Source: Chenopodium formosanum (lineage: Eukaryota; Streptophyta; Magnoliopsida; Caryophyllales; Amaranthaceae). From it: DNA of 64,000 nt. The stretch spans positions 73,054,001 to 73,118,000 of the forward strand of contig CM044877.1 of NCBI GenBank assembly GCA_024500155.1, given 5' to 3'. The position numbers and the translations under genes are program-made. How positions within the stretch are numbered: the first letter of the stretch is position 1; each line of letters starts with the position of its first letter. Under the pieces are notes generated by a model. It searched no databases. It was not told where the DNA came from and saw only the letters and a program-made list of their open reading frames with translations. Of the stretch, positions 11,419 to 23,949 are shown one piece after another.

Positions 11419-11984
11419 CACACTAATAAGGTAAAAGATTGTTATAAGTAATTTTAACTCATTTCTAATTTTCTATAGGGACCGATTAAGAATATAATTG
11501 AGATGTGAAGTTAGACCATACATGGAACCTGAACCTCTAATAGCCCTAATTAGACTTTACCTCTGGCTCTGGATATATTATTTATTTTATTTTTTTGAAG
11601 TTTATTAGAGATAAATCAATCTTGTACGAGTGTTTAATTTTGCATAAATAAAATTAGAAACAAGTATAATATTTTGTGGTTAATTTTGAGATGGAAGAAC
11701 AAGTTACTTTCGTAATAAATTTTAAAAGTTAACTGCTTTTTTTATTTTATTTTTTTACAAAAAAAATGAAAATTAAGAATTTGAAATTAAAAAAAAAATT
11801 TAAATTTAAAAAATATAATTTTTTTTTTAAAAACCTTGTTTATAGGAACAAAGTAGATCATAGTTAGTTTTGAAATAAGATAAATAAAATATTGCCCATT
11901 CATTTTGTATATCACTTAAATTACCCAATTACATCATACTCCTCTAATAGCAGTATAGCACCTATCTATACTCTTTAAAGCTAA
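11419..11984. other. Shared flank and upstream region of the protease pseudogene
   Basis: The first about 270 bases match 36,367-36,620 of unit 2. The rest is AT-rich upstream DNA of the pseudogene that starts at 11,985. No other gene is visible. Confidence 0.5.
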
Positions 11985-12643
11985 ATGGTTTTCTCAAATC
12001 ACTATCACTTCCCCTTCATTTCCTTTGTCGTCCTTGTTTTGGGATTTTGGGCATCTCAAGCCTTAGCTCGTCCCCTTGACCTTCACAAATCTTTGTTAAT
12101 AAGAAAAAGACACGAGGAATGGATAACTCGGTCGCATTTACAAGGATGAGATAGAGAAGGAGAAACGTTTCAAACATATTTAAGTAAAATCTCGAATATA
12201 TAGAGAATTTTAAAGGTAATAATAATTCATCAAACAAAATGTTCAAATTAGGTGTTAATGCTTTCACTGATTTAACTAATGAGGAGTTTATTGCCACGCA
12301 TACGGGTTATAAGGGAAATTCCGTGTTTCTCATGGTGAGAAACAAATTTTTTTCTCATAATGGCATTTTCGTGAATAAATCAACAACTTTTTCATTATTG
12401 TGGGCTCCACAATTGAATTAAGTTGAATAAAGTTGTTGATTTATTTACAAAAATGCCATGTTTGTTTCTCACCATGAGAAACTGGGGCATCCTCGGGTTA
12501 TAAGAGGCAATTTCATTCCATATCCAATGGCTCGATGACAACGGAGTTCAGGTATGAAAACCTTACTGATTATGATATCTCGCCTTCAATGGATTGGAGT
12601 GAACAGGGAGCTGTTACAGGGATAAAGTGCCAAGGCCAATGTG
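11985..12643 (+). pseudogene. Cysteine protease pseudogene, exon 1 only
   Basis: It begins with an ATG and a good signal peptide (MVFSNHYHFPF.., SQALARPLD) that parallels the two other proteases here. The propeptide is then broken by a small deletion that removes the ARHGRVY region and shifts the frame, so a stop follows at once. Further on it keeps the propeptide stretch FKLGVNAFTDLTNEEF, RYENLT, SMDWSEQGAVTGIK and a GQCG(oxyanion region) with the same GTATGA donor at 12,644. A 180-bp MITE interrupts it after GYK. Exon 2, with the catalytic Cys, His and Asn, is absent: LTR-retroelement remains follow instead. Confidence 0.88.
12314..12493. mobile_element. 180-bp MULE-type MITE inside the protease pseudogene
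   Basis: The inverted repeats include GTTTCTCATGGTGAGAAACA at the left and its complement at the right, continuing inward through ATTTATTCA/CAACAACTTT. The direct repeat CGGGTTATAAG flanks it at 12,303-12,313 and 12,494-12,504. A duplication of about 9-11 bp fits a Mutator-type MITE. It lies within the codons for GYK of the propeptide. Confidence 0.8.
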
Positions 12644-15600
12644 GTATGAAATTAAACAATAAGTTACTTTATATGGATTTTTTTCTTAATTTATATACTG
12701 TTGATTCCTTGAATTTGGAGTTTGTACGGAGTACAATTTTTGGGATTATGCGTTTGGCGAAATTCAAGAACCCTAATTTATGGATGTTAAAATATTAAAG
12801 CAGTAATTATTTGAGAATTGACGAATTTAAGTCGGTTCTTATATTTTGTAATTCCAAGTTCGTAAAATTCAAGTTTGGGGATAAATAATAAGATGGTCAG
12901 AGCATTAGCCAGTTTGATACCCTTCAGTTCAGGGTATTCATAACTCATAAGCGTTAGTCTTCGTATAATTTGGGTAAATTTTTAATCTGTTGATTGATAG
13001 CGGTGGCTTTTATTTTGGCTTTGGAATTTAAAACTTCAAGGTCCGCAAATTTTTCTCTTGAAATTTTATAACCCGATGTTGCAATTTGGTAACTCCAATT
13101 GTCAAAATCATGAATATTGCTGGTGGATTCTTGTGCCTAATTGCGGAAACCTTTTTAGAGTACAAAGATTTGTTACTATCCATCTAAGAAAAGGTTTAGT
13201 GGAATATTTCATCAGTACTCTTATAATCATTAAATGTCAAAGAAAAGCCTGCAACAAGGGCTAGTGTTCCGGTAAATTGGACGACGTCCACTGGCAGTAG
13301 TTTTCACAACCTGGACGGGTTACTATCACTTGGTAATATCTATCTGATTAATTGAGTAAGATGGGGAACAAAGTTGCCGGATAATTGCTCGATATCAGAT
13401 AAGCTCCTTCTCAATTTATTTAAGTTATTTCTAACTTTATATGTGCCCCAAGTATGCATAATTTAATTATTATGATGTATTGCTTTGCAATGTGGGGGTA
13501 ATTTGAGTTAGATGTTTGTGACTAACTAGTAAGTTGGTCTTACTCATATTAGTGAGTGGTATTGAGGAGGAAGTTTTTCCATGAGTGATCATTTTATCTA
13601 TGGCTTTTTACTGGTTTTATGAGTTGCATGTACCTTACTTCTGCCTTTTGATGCGTGCTTTGTTTAATCATGTATGATTATGAACTTTGCTATTTTTCCT
13701 AGTTGATTAGGGATGTTATTTATTCTATCTTTTGATAGTCATTATGTTGAGTTATTTTCCTAATCTTGGAAAAATTATTTTGTTGAGCATGGAGTATGTG
13801 ATAAGCTTGTGATGTTCCCTTTTAAATTGAAAAAAGGGGATTTAGAATTATTGCTATTAATGCTTGTGTTTTTGTTTAACTTATTTTTGAACTTGAATTA
13901 TGCATAATTGCTAGAGGACTAGCATTTAACCTTTCTTGTTGAAGGTCTAGGTATGATCGGTCTTCTTCCATGCTTGAGAGCAGAAGTGAAAGGTATGACT
14001 TGGCAAGGACTAGTAAAGTTATACTAGTTTAAATGTTATGGACTCCACATGAGGTAAGAATAGAAAGTAAATTTTCTATGTCTTAACTGTAGATTAATTA
14101 TTCTGTAAATATTTACTATATGGGGGTAGCCTTATAGTTCATGTTGTTATGCTTTTTAAGTGTTGTTCACCCAAGTTGTTAGTTGTCTTTCCCTGAAACT
14201 TTGACAAGAGTCATGTTTTATTATCACAAGGTGTGTGATCTGATATGGGGTGTTTCTAACTTTGAAGTATATTTTGTTAAGTACATTTATATGGCATGTG
14301 TGATCAGTATGTAAATGTGTGGGTGATATATGTGTTGAACTATGAGCTATATATGTAAGTTTGGTATTGACCCAATTTTGTTACTCACCAGTGTTATGAG
14401 TTTGTCTGTTTTGCAGAAGGTTGTGTAAGCTTCCTAGCATGATTGACTAATGATCATGGGGTTTGTTAGTGATACAATCATATGAGACAACTCAAGGTAT
14501 GAGGTATAACCTTCATATATTAAATTAACTTTTGCAATTAATATGGTGAGTGGACTAGAAAAGTCATGTGGGGTCGGTCAAGTGTAAGTACCCAAACTAC
14601 GTTATTTGTTTTTCATTCTTAGCATGCTAATGTATTGATGTAATGCATGTGTGTGTTTATTATGATAAACATTTGTGTTAGTCAGATGTTTGCTTAATCA
14701 TATGTTTTGATTACACATGTATTGGTTGATTGAGATTGAAGGTCTTAATTTTTATCTATGCCAAGATGAAAGTATGAGATGATGAGATAAGTGGTGTGAT
14801 TCTAGATGGTAATATCATAGAATCGACCAAGGTATGTATTGAACTCATTCTCACTATGTAGAAAATTTAATATGGTGAATATGTTGATCATGTTAAAAAC
14901 CAGAGTTGTTGGATGTGGATTAGCTTTGATGTTTGATTCAATATGCTAATGATTTGCAAGTTAATAATTGATTTAACATATTATTTTTGACATGATGTAG
15001 CTTTGCAGAAAAAGTTATGTTGGTTCACTTAATTTGTCTAGGTTGCGTTCATTGTCCAATTGTTGTTGGAGTTGGAGCGATGCAAGGGACAAAGGTTAAG
15101 TAAACAACAAAGATTTGTTTTGCCCTGCCAGTGTATGTTTTTTACAGGTTGATGGGTTGTACTCTGTTTTGAGTTAATTGCAAAGCAAGTGTGACACATT
15201 ATCCGAAACTACGAAGGTAGTAACAAAGTAAGACAGAGCTTGTGGAAATGGTACTCCGGTGAGAGTATGTAAAAACAGGAAGAATCAAGCATTTCCTTAC
15301 AAAAGGATGGAGCACAAGTAAGTGCTTGATCGTTAAAGGGAATGTGTTTAAAAATCCCATGTAGTGTTTCATTCCAATGACGAAATGTAAGATAATGAGT
15401 CTACGCAATTGAGGTATCTGGTTCGGTAACCCTTTAATTTTTATGGTTATGAAAAATGCCTTGCTAGACATGCTGCTTTATATTAACAGGTTGAGTTTTA
15501 GTGATCTTAATGTGTCCATGGCCCAGGTTGGGTGGTCAGGTGAGACAGCTTACATGGATGCACCAATGTGCTTTTAACTTGAACTTTTGTTCTGATTGAG

Positions 15601-16421
15601 TCTGGAGCCTAGTTTGGTTGACTCATCATTGTTTTACACTGTTGGTGTATGTTGAATCTAACTCTTTTGAGTGGTTTTTTACCAGGTGATTCAGAGACAG
15701 GCTGAGTGTGGCTCTTAATGTCATTTGTCCAGATATTATTTGAATAGGACGGATAATGACGCCGACGTAGAGGCTGAGCATACTGTTAATACCTCTATCC
15801 CGGTAATCAAGAGTGAGGAGTGATGGTGGTCTTAAGTGACCTGGACTGTCAGCTCTAAGACTGCTTGAGTAGGGAATTGGGGAGGTACCTAAGAGATGAG
15901 GTTGGGTTTAGCCCTTAATACTACGCCTAATCCATGTCCTGCTGAGCAGGATAGGTGCACTGAAATGTTGAAAGAGGATGAACTTAATTGTTCTTAATGT
16001 CGAAACTCCGATGCATGAATAATCCTTGAATTTGCAAAGTATTGTGAGATGCACATATTTGCATGAATAGTTCTTGGATTTGCAGGAGTGTGTGGTGAAG
16101 ATCACACGGAGACACCTGCGTGAATAAGAAGAGTGGCGTTGTTCTAGGGAGGATTGGGTGTGATCCTTCTGAAGTACTCATTAGTTCCAAAGAGAAGCCA
16201 AATTCTGCGGAATTACTTAAGCTCTAAAGTCAAGGTATGTGTTTACAAGGTCCCTTCCTCGCTCCTAGGAATTCAAATCTCAGGATATTCACTAGGGAAG
16301 TGTTGAAAACCTTGTGAACTAATGTGTTAATTCAAATCTTCGGATACTAGCATTTAAGTACTAAGACTTTCATTTACTGTTCAGATCTCATGCTATTTGG
16401 TCTGTATGCATTAGTGGGGGA
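12644..16421 (+). mobile_element. Degenerate LTR-retroelement interior (copia-like or LARD)
   Basis: This 3.8-kb stretch has no sustained frame and no recognisable gag, integrase or reverse transcriptase. It ends with a polypurine tract (AGTGGGGGA, 16,413-16,421) directly before an LTR beginning with a GTTGGAATTTC stretch, so at least its right part is retroelement interior. The 5' LTR was not found. The left part may include leftover protease intron. Unit 2 lacks it all. Confidence 0.5.
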
Positions 16422-17076
16422 TAGTTGGAATTTCTAGTAATGCATCCGGACTATGAGTGAGTTGTAAAGCTCCATCTTGGTTGGTCATAGGCACGAGCCG
16501 TGGTCGCAGGCGCAGGCCGCGGGTTTTAGCCGCGGGTTTTCCTGAGGGCGGGCAGTTTTGGTGAGCTGCCGTAAGAGGTCGCGGGACAGACCCGCGGGGT
16601 TTCCTGCGGGCGTGGGTTCGGGCTGCGGGCGCGGGTTTTGATGGTGGTGTGAGGCGGTTTTGTGTGTTTTATTTTCTTTGATAATTACCTCTTATCACGT
16701 GCATATATGAACATATATATATATACTTGCTACAAAAAAAAATAAAAAAAATAATGGTGATGGGTTTTCCGTTCATTGAAACCCTAAACACAAAACACAA
16801 ACCTACCCTTTGAGATCTGAACAGTTCTTGAGCAATTCCAACCTTTGATTCGGGTACACGCATTGCAAAGGTCGTTGTGTAAAACTTGGGGGGCGTGCGT
16901 CACCGGGAAACCTGTACCGGTGGTGGCGTATTTCGCTTCTAAGTCAGTGGGTTCCAAACCACGGCACAACAGAAGGTGAACAGGTCTTTAATTCGAGTAT
17001 GGCGTTTGATTTTGTTCCAAGGAAGTGTTGATTTGTCTATTATCATTCATGATATCAACAGGTATTTTTTCCAACA
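16422..17076 (+). mobile_element. 3' LTR of a copia-like element
   Basis: It starts near TAGTTGGAATTTC (expected TGTTGGAA) and ends TATTTTTTCCAACA, so the ends are near-mirror TGTTGGAA..TTCCAACA. A purine tract lies just upstream. A strongly GC-rich segment (16,495-16,640) sits in the middle. The next five bases, GTATG, also occur at the corresponding place in unit 2 (36,655), consistent with insertion there. Confidence 0.65.
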
Positions 17077-17691
17077 GTATGTAAGTCAAATTAGTGGTTA
17101 GTTCCCAGTGTTTAGGAGCAATTGTTAGTCAGTTGCAATTAAGCCTAATATTTTGTTTTGTTTTGCTGTTAAGTTGATAGATTGTTAATATAATTAGTGC
17201 TTGTTATTATTACTTTTAAAGTTTTAAGTGCCTGTTTTTTATTTGACAAAATGTGTCCGTGTTATTCTTAAGTAAACTATATTTTAAAATTTTATTACAT
17301 CTACTTAATTGAATACAAAGATCAAACATTATAAATAGTATACTATTAATCTAATCTTATTTTAAATTTTTAATGGGTTGTATATTTGCATCATTGTAAC
17401 TAGCTTGAAATATATTTTGAGTAAGGTTAATCATTAACTATTAAGGATACTCTAAAGTCTAAAACAACACTTCTTATAAAATCTGATCACTAAATCTTAT
17501 TTAAGGAGAAAATTATGATCTTAAATAGTTAGGATGTTTTTCCTATCCTCCAAAAAAAAAGTACTATATACCTCTTATAAAAGGTTTATTATTAAACCAT
17601 ATAAGCCAATTATCAACTGTAAAAAAAATGTACTACGTATTATATTTCTCTCTTTGTGAATGAAAGAGAGTATATAATTATCCAGGCCAAA
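17077..17691. other. Shared flank, unit 1
   Basis: Non-coding AT-rich sequence aligned with 36,655-37,331 of unit 2. No gene is seen. Confidence 0.6.
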
Positions 17692-18428
17692 TCAATAACA
17701 TAATACTAAAGGCGAATCCAACATGACACTTGTCATGTTTTTATTAAAAATATTCCCGCCATTTTTACTTTCCTTTTTTTTTTTTTTTTTTTCTCACAAA
17801 TCTTTATGATTATTATATCCTATAATATTTAACTTTCAACTTGACAACTATATACAAAGTATATTCCATATGCATTTTATGAAATATTTTAACACATCTT
17901 TTTAAAAATTTTTAACAGTTATTTTTTATAATAAACAAATATATACTATGTATAAGGTAATATACGAAATCTATTAACTATTACTAAAATAGAAGCTGCT
18001 GACGTCATCACTGTCCACATGTTGCTCTTTTATTAAAAAAAATTCATGCCTAAATGCAATGATGATGTCAATTTTTTTTTTTAATTTTTTTTTTTTTTTT
18101 TTTAGAGCTATCATATTTAACATATATGAAATTTAAATATAAGAAGTTTCTACCTTACAACTAAAACCTATCAATGTATCGTAGGAAATTAAAACAATTT
18201 TAAATAGCACACTAATAAATGACCTCCTATATTGAACTATGACTTAAACGGCGTTGAATAGATACAATATCAAAATTTTGATGAAAATAAAAGATTTTAA
18301 ATTACAAAATGTACATAATTCTTTATATTCATCATGTATGTATATTCTATAATAGCGATTTATTTTTAAAATGTGCAAATTAAAAATAGGTTTTATATAA
18401 ACCGTGCATCGCACGGGTTCTAACCTAG
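17692..18428 (+). mobile_element. Short non-autonomous Helitron with empty site in unit 2
   Basis: It starts TCAATAACATAATACTAAAGG and ends with hairpin CCGTGC-atc-GCACGG, then TTCTAACCTAG. The flanks are GGCCAAA before and TAAATATATG after. Unit 2 reads GGCCAAATAAATATATG uninterrupted at 37,325-37,341, which is an exact A|T empty site. A second Helitron-like head (ACTATTACTAAAATAGAAGC) at about 17,965 suggests a truncated older copy inside. Confidence 0.9.
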
Positions 18429-18485
18429 TAAATATATGTATGTATATACTCAATTTTGGAAGCACTGTGTTTTAGGTGTGACCTA

Positions 18486-18632
18486 GATTTTATTGGCTTA
18501 TATGTTTTGATGGAGTGTTTACGTGTGTTCTAGAAGATTTCAAAATATCAAGCACAAGATTTTATTGGCTTATTTGTTTTGGTGGAGTGTTTACGTGTGT
18601 TCTAGAAGATTTCAAAAAATATCAAGCGCAAT
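18486..18632. repeat. 73-bp tandem duplication
   Basis: Two near-identical tandem copies, each holding ATTTTATTGGCTTAT and TTTACGTGTGTTCTAGAAGA. The corresponding pair in unit 2 is at about 46,440-46,562. Confidence 0.8.
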
Positions 18633-18739
18633 TAGTATGTATTTGCTCATAATTACTCTAAAATTTTCTATAATATTGTACTATAAAATAAAAAATTTGA
18701 TATTTGATATACTTCGTGTATATGTTGTAACAAAATAGA

Positions 18740-19198
18740 TGTTTGGGCCTAGTCCATTGTCTAAAGCCCATTGACATGGAATTACGAAAATACCCCTCCA
18801 TGATCCAGCCCATCATTAGTCAGAGCAAAGTACGAATTTACCCCTAATCTGTCCAATTAAGTACAACTTCTACCACCTGAAAGTACATCTATAAATAGCT
18901 CTCCAATCATTAATGATGGTAATTTTTTTCTTGATTCTCTAGCCTTCTCTCTCTACTTTCTCTCTCTAAAGTACTCTTTCTCTCTCTACTTTTTATCTCT
19001 AGAAAGTACATTCGCTGACTTAAGCATCGGAGGGGCTTTCACGGGTCACACCCCCGAGGCAGTTAACCTTCTTTCTCTTTTGCAGGCCAAGCTTTTGGAC
19101 AGCAAGGAATAGCGGAGGAGAATTCGGACATTCATTGGACATAGTTCTAGAACATCTTGATTACCCTAACACCGAGGAGTATTCTGTTTCCAGAAACA
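18740..19198. mobile_element. Solo LTR with ATAGA target duplication
   Basis: It begins TGTTTGGGCC and ends CCAGAAACA. The 5-bp repeat ATAGA flanks it at 18,735-18,739 and 19,199-19,203. Unit 2 has no insertion here (about 46,605). A TATAAATA box near 18,890 is followed by a CT-rich stretch, as expected for the U3-R part of an LTR. No internal region is present, so it arose by LTR-LTR recombination. Confidence 0.88.
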
Positions 19199-19474
19199 AT
19201 AGACATTAAGTTCGAGATATGGAAAATTTACAACAATTTCCCTACTTTTCTTTCAATCAAAGCAAAGAGTTCGAAGTTGCAAAATTGAATTGATTTTGGA
19301 TTGGAGCAAAAAATCAGGTAATTTTCCTTATAATAGAAAGAAAGAATGCAGTGGAACCGTGTTAGTGTAACGACTATTCCTCATTTCTTGATTTATTGAC
19401 CTTGCATCTCACGTAGTCACGTCCACTGTCAACTCTTATGGTCAACTTTTTTTTTAAAAAAAAATAAAAATTCT

Positions 19475-19615
19475 GCCCCACTTTTCATATCATTTGTGTT
19501 TTACTTATTTTGAGTGATTGTCATAATATATTTTGTCTATTAAATTTTGAAAAGTGAACCCTTGACAATTAATCAAATTAATTGGAACACAAATGAAATA
19601 TGAAAAGTGGGACAA
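19475..19615. mobile_element. Palindromic MITE (unit 1 copy)
   Basis: The inverted ends CCCACTTTTCATATCATTTG and CAAATGAAATATGAAAAGTGGG enclose a short AT-rich spacer. It is present at the same place in unit 2 (46,914-47,056), so it predates the duplication. Confidence 0.75.
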
Positions 19616-20573
19616 GATATAAAATAAGCAAAATTATTTATTGTAGTTTTCTGTTTGTTGGTTTTTAATTTTTTAAAAAGTATATGATATATGTCTCATA
19701 ATGAATAAAAAATGATTTAAATTTATTAAAATCATGATAATTTTGAAAATTGACAACAGATTCGTAGAAACATCTTTTTCTTGTTTCCTGTTTTTGGTTT
19801 AAAAAAAAATAAAAAGGAAATTGAAAACCAAAAATGATATCAAACAAGAAGCTTATGTAAAAATAATTTAGCAAAAACAAATTATAAATATTGTGATGAA
19901 CCAAACTTAAAATTTTCACGATGCATGGTGTAAGACATGTGAAGCGGTCGTATTGTAGGAATAGCATGACATAAGGGACTAATCAATTCCCATTGGTAAA
20001 TTTCCTAAAAAGCAAAAAAGAATAAAAATCAAACGACTACAAAATAGAAAATACTCCTTAATATATTTTCGTTTTATAAAAAAAAATTATGTATATAATC
20101 TGAATTTGACACAATAAAATAAATAAATAAATAAAGGAATAGAGGGGATAATTGTATATACTACTCCGTACCTTATTAATATTGACATTATTTTCTTGTT
20201 ATATTTCGAACTATATCTCTACTAAATATGTAAACCTTTTTTTTTCAAAAAATTAATATAATTATGTAAGTTATTATTGAATTTGTCAATGGATATACCA
20301 ATTTTACACGAGAATTATTTATTACTTTAAATAATTAAATAGGTGTATAGAGTATATATATACTGTTACTGACGAGTCATCCTTTCTTGATTAAGGACTA
20401 ATTCTTATTACAGACCATTTGAAAGGAATCTAATAACTAATTACGGAGGGGAAGACGGAAGACAAATTATGATTCTACGTCAACAATGTAGTTTCCATGA
20501 ACTGTAATGTAATTTGTAAAACGTAAAGATTGGTTAAGAAATATGTTTTCTTTTCATATTAATGGATGCCTAC
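19616..20573. other. Intergenic DNA and upstream region of the disrupted protease
   Basis: AT-rich. The part from about 20,250 aligns with the region upstream of the intact protease (50,500-50,817), including CTACGTCAAC, a TGACG/W-box-like word. No ORF is supported. Confidence 0.55.
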
Positions 20574-20582
20574 CTATATAAG
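20574..20582 (+). promoter_or_regulatory. TATA box of the disrupted protease gene
   Basis: CTATATAAG lies about 105 bases before the ATG at 20,685 and is conserved in unit 2. The in-frame upstream ATG at 20,562 precedes this box, so it cannot be the start. Confidence 0.65.
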
Positions 20583-22851
20583 GTCGACACATTAATACTA
20601 TTTTGTGCATCTAACTTAACAATTAACATTTATTATCTCACAACATATATACTATACACCTTCTCTCATAATCTTAACTTCTTAATGGCTTTCGCAAACC
20701 AACATTTCCAATTCTTATGCTTAGCCTTAGTCCTTATCTTGGGGCTTTGTGCTAACCAAGCCTTGGCTCGTCCTCTTGACCATCACAAAGCCTTGTCTCT
20801 AAGAGAGAGGCATGAGCTTTGGATGGCTCGACATGGGCGTGTCTACACGGATGAGATAGAGAAGGAGAAGCGTTTCAACATATTCAAAAGGAATGTTGAA
20901 CGTATAGAAAGTTTCAATGCTAATGCATCATCAAATAAATTGTACACATTAGGTACTAATGCTTTCAGTGATTTAACCAATGAGGAGTTTGTAGCTACTC
21001 ATACTGGTTATAAAAAACGATCTCATTCCACATTTGGTGGTTCGGTCACAACGAGGTTTAGGTACGAAAACCTTACTGATGCTGACATCACGTCTTCAAT
21101 GGATTGGAGAGAATACGGAGCTGTCACAGGGATACACTACTACAATTTCCTTGTTTTTGTGACGCTTTTAAGGCTTATTTTGGACGCCTAAAAGCGTCGA
21201 CAATTTTTTTCTCGACGCCTTAAAAAAGCGTCGAAAAAAGGTGAGTCGAGAATTTCGCATGACACCAAAAAGCGGTCGAGAATCTCGACGCTTTTTTGTG
21301 TCCTAATTTTTATACTAAGCGTCCATATTTGAACTAGTTGGTGCAATTTCTCAAAGTTTACGACGCTTTTTCATGTCTACCAACAAAACATTTGCGACGC
21401 TTTTTATTGTCCTTAGTTTCTAATATATAATTTATTGACACCCTTTTTCTACCTATGTTTTAAATTTGGTGACGCTTTTTAACGTCCATATCAATTAAAA
21501 AATTCCCTTTATAATAGCGTAGAGAGTTCATATTTATGAAAAATCAATGCTTTCATTAAAGCTTTTTTACTGATATAATATTATGGTTGGTAATCGAAGA
21601 AAACTCAATATCCTTGTGCTATGAAAACTTCAAAAATCATTAATTAATAAACAAAAATCTCATTTTATTAATATAAATTTACTAATATCTTCCCTTACAC
21701 TCGAAAATTCATACAAGAAAAAATGGCACAAAATTTTTCTAAGCAATTAGTTATGGATTTTAACAGCATATTTTGAATTCAAGGATTTCTTCTTAATCAA
21801 TGAGTTCATTTGTCGTCATGTCTAGCAGACAAGCTCATTTCTTCACAAAAAAAATCTTCAATCAATCTCCAATAATCCAATTGCTCCTTTATAAGCTTGT
21901 AGGTGGGTGTGAGCAAAGTTCAGGTTATAGACACTGCATTGAACCTGAATATGAAAAACAGGGTGCATTAGTGGGAGTACTAAAACCAAATTACATAGTA
22001 AGTATACATACTTCATTTTTTTGTTTACAAGTACCAAATTAAATTGATTGACAATAAGCAACGTATTGCAGGCGTAAACATGAAACAGTTCTTACAAGTC
22101 AATTACCATGTTCATTATGTCACCTAACCACGTTATATATATATATATATAACTATATATGAACTTATGAAGTATATACCTTAAGAAAATATGCTTACAT
22201 CTTGGATTACTGATCTTTAAATTCCTAAAAGAAAGTACAGAGCCTCATTGTTAAAAATTAATTAACTCCTCAACATTTTCAGCAATGGTCAAACTCTTTC
22301 ATTGATGTAGAGATAGAGAAAGTGATAATTACCCTACATAGACACTCTTATTTGACTTTAGAAATGAAGAGACTTCCCACACTAGAACGTGCACCACCTC
22401 CATAATAGTGACATAATTTTAAGGTTCTTCCATTATGAAATGACTGCAAAAAGACAAAAAAGTGAATATCAAAATTAGAAGATGGGTTTTATCCCTGCTA
22501 TATAATTTTACAATCAATTTATATAATATATGAAGTGTACAATGTTTACCATATTTATGTATTAATAAATATGAATTGAAAGAAGATACTACATGCAATC
22601 AAATAATTAAACAATAATTTCATTTCATTATAAACATTATACCCAAACTTTTCTTGAGATCAAGATATTGTACGCAACAAATTAAGGAGTTGCATAGCAA
22701 TTTTTATTTATTTTTTTTTTTTTTTTTTTTTTTTGGTGCAGTTGCATAGCATAGTTGAGTTGTAAGAGATGGTCACCTCTAGCATTAATCTCCACCTATG
22801 AATAAAATGACCTTGTGACTAAGAACAAATAAAATACACTATTAGAATATA

Positions 22852-23949
22852 GGATTTTTTGTGAAAAACTACCTTTTATATACAACTTTTTGTGAAAAAC
22901 TACCTTTTAAAAAAATTGTTGTAAATGACTACCTGTTTTTAAAAAAATGTTGTAAAGGACTACCACATGCCGGAATATGGTCGTTGACTCCCTTTTCCGG
23001 CGTTGACCACCCCATGTGGCGGCCTTTTCTCATTTTAGACCACCTTCACCCCTTCTCCTCCTCCATTTTCTAGTTTTCGAGCACCCTTACCCCCTCGCCG
23101 TCACCTTCCCCTCCCTTGTCCAATTTCCGACCAACCCTACACACTTCCGACTGCCGCGCTTGCTGCCCCTCCACCTCCCTTTTCCAATTTCCGACCATCC
23201 CCCACCCCCCTTTAGCGCTCCTTTCCCCTAGCCCTCCTTAACCCTTCTTGCAGCCCTAGCCTCAAACAAATTATCAATTTCCGGCCACTCCCCTCCCTAC
23301 CCCCACTTCCATTGAATCTAGAAGCCCTTTCATTGCCAATCCCCTTCAAATTACAGCTCATCATTCCCCCGAACACCTCGAAACCCTTCCCCTTTCCCTC
23401 GATTCTTAATTTCTGACCAACCCCTAAAATCAATTTTCAGTCAAATTTCGTCTCACCCACGCATCAAAAACCCTCGAAATCCCGCCCACCCTCCTTCGAC
23501 CCCCTCAAAAACCAAATCGCCCTTCCTTTTCTTTCCTCAATTGAGGAGTTATGATGTTGTTGTTTGAGGGTCGCGGAATTGCGGAGCGATTGAGGGCTTG
23601 TGTTGGATTCGACGGGGTAGAGGCGGTTTCAAGTGGGGTGGGGTTGGTTTTGGGATGCGTGGGGGCGGTTGTAAGGGAGTTTTGAGGTGGGTTGAGGTGT
23701 TGTGGTGGTGGGGCGGTGGTGAAGATGGCGGCAATGATGGTGGTGCATGCATTTACAACATTTTTAAAGGTCATGTGACCGGCACGTGGGTGGTCAACGC
23801 CGGAAAAGGGAGTCAACGGCCATATTCCGGCAAGTGGTAGTCCTTTACAACATTTTTTAAAAAACAGGTAGCCATTTACAACAATTTTTTTAAAAGGTAG
23901 TTTTTCACAAAAAGTTGTATATAAAAGGTAGTTTTTCACAAAAAAACCC
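22852..23949. mobile_element. Long-TIR MULE nested in CACTA B
   Basis: It starts GGATTTTTTGTGAAAAACTA and ends GTTTTTCACAAAAAAACCC. The inverted repeats run about 160 bases. A perfect 9-bp target duplication, TAGAATATA, lies at 22,843-22,851 and 23,950-23,958. The interior 23,015-23,780 is GC-rich with proline/glycine-rich frames, possibly acquired DNA. No transposase is present. Confidence 0.9.

Noticed and set aside
12644..16421. A long unannotated stretch as a possible new gene
   Set aside because: Frames are short and scattered. The polypurine tract and LTR at its right end point to a degenerate retroelement.
20562..20684. Upstream in-frame ATG giving a longer protease N-terminus (same at 50,806)
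   Set aside because: It lies before the conserved TATA box, and the extra residues are not protease-like. The second ATG gives a clean signal peptide.
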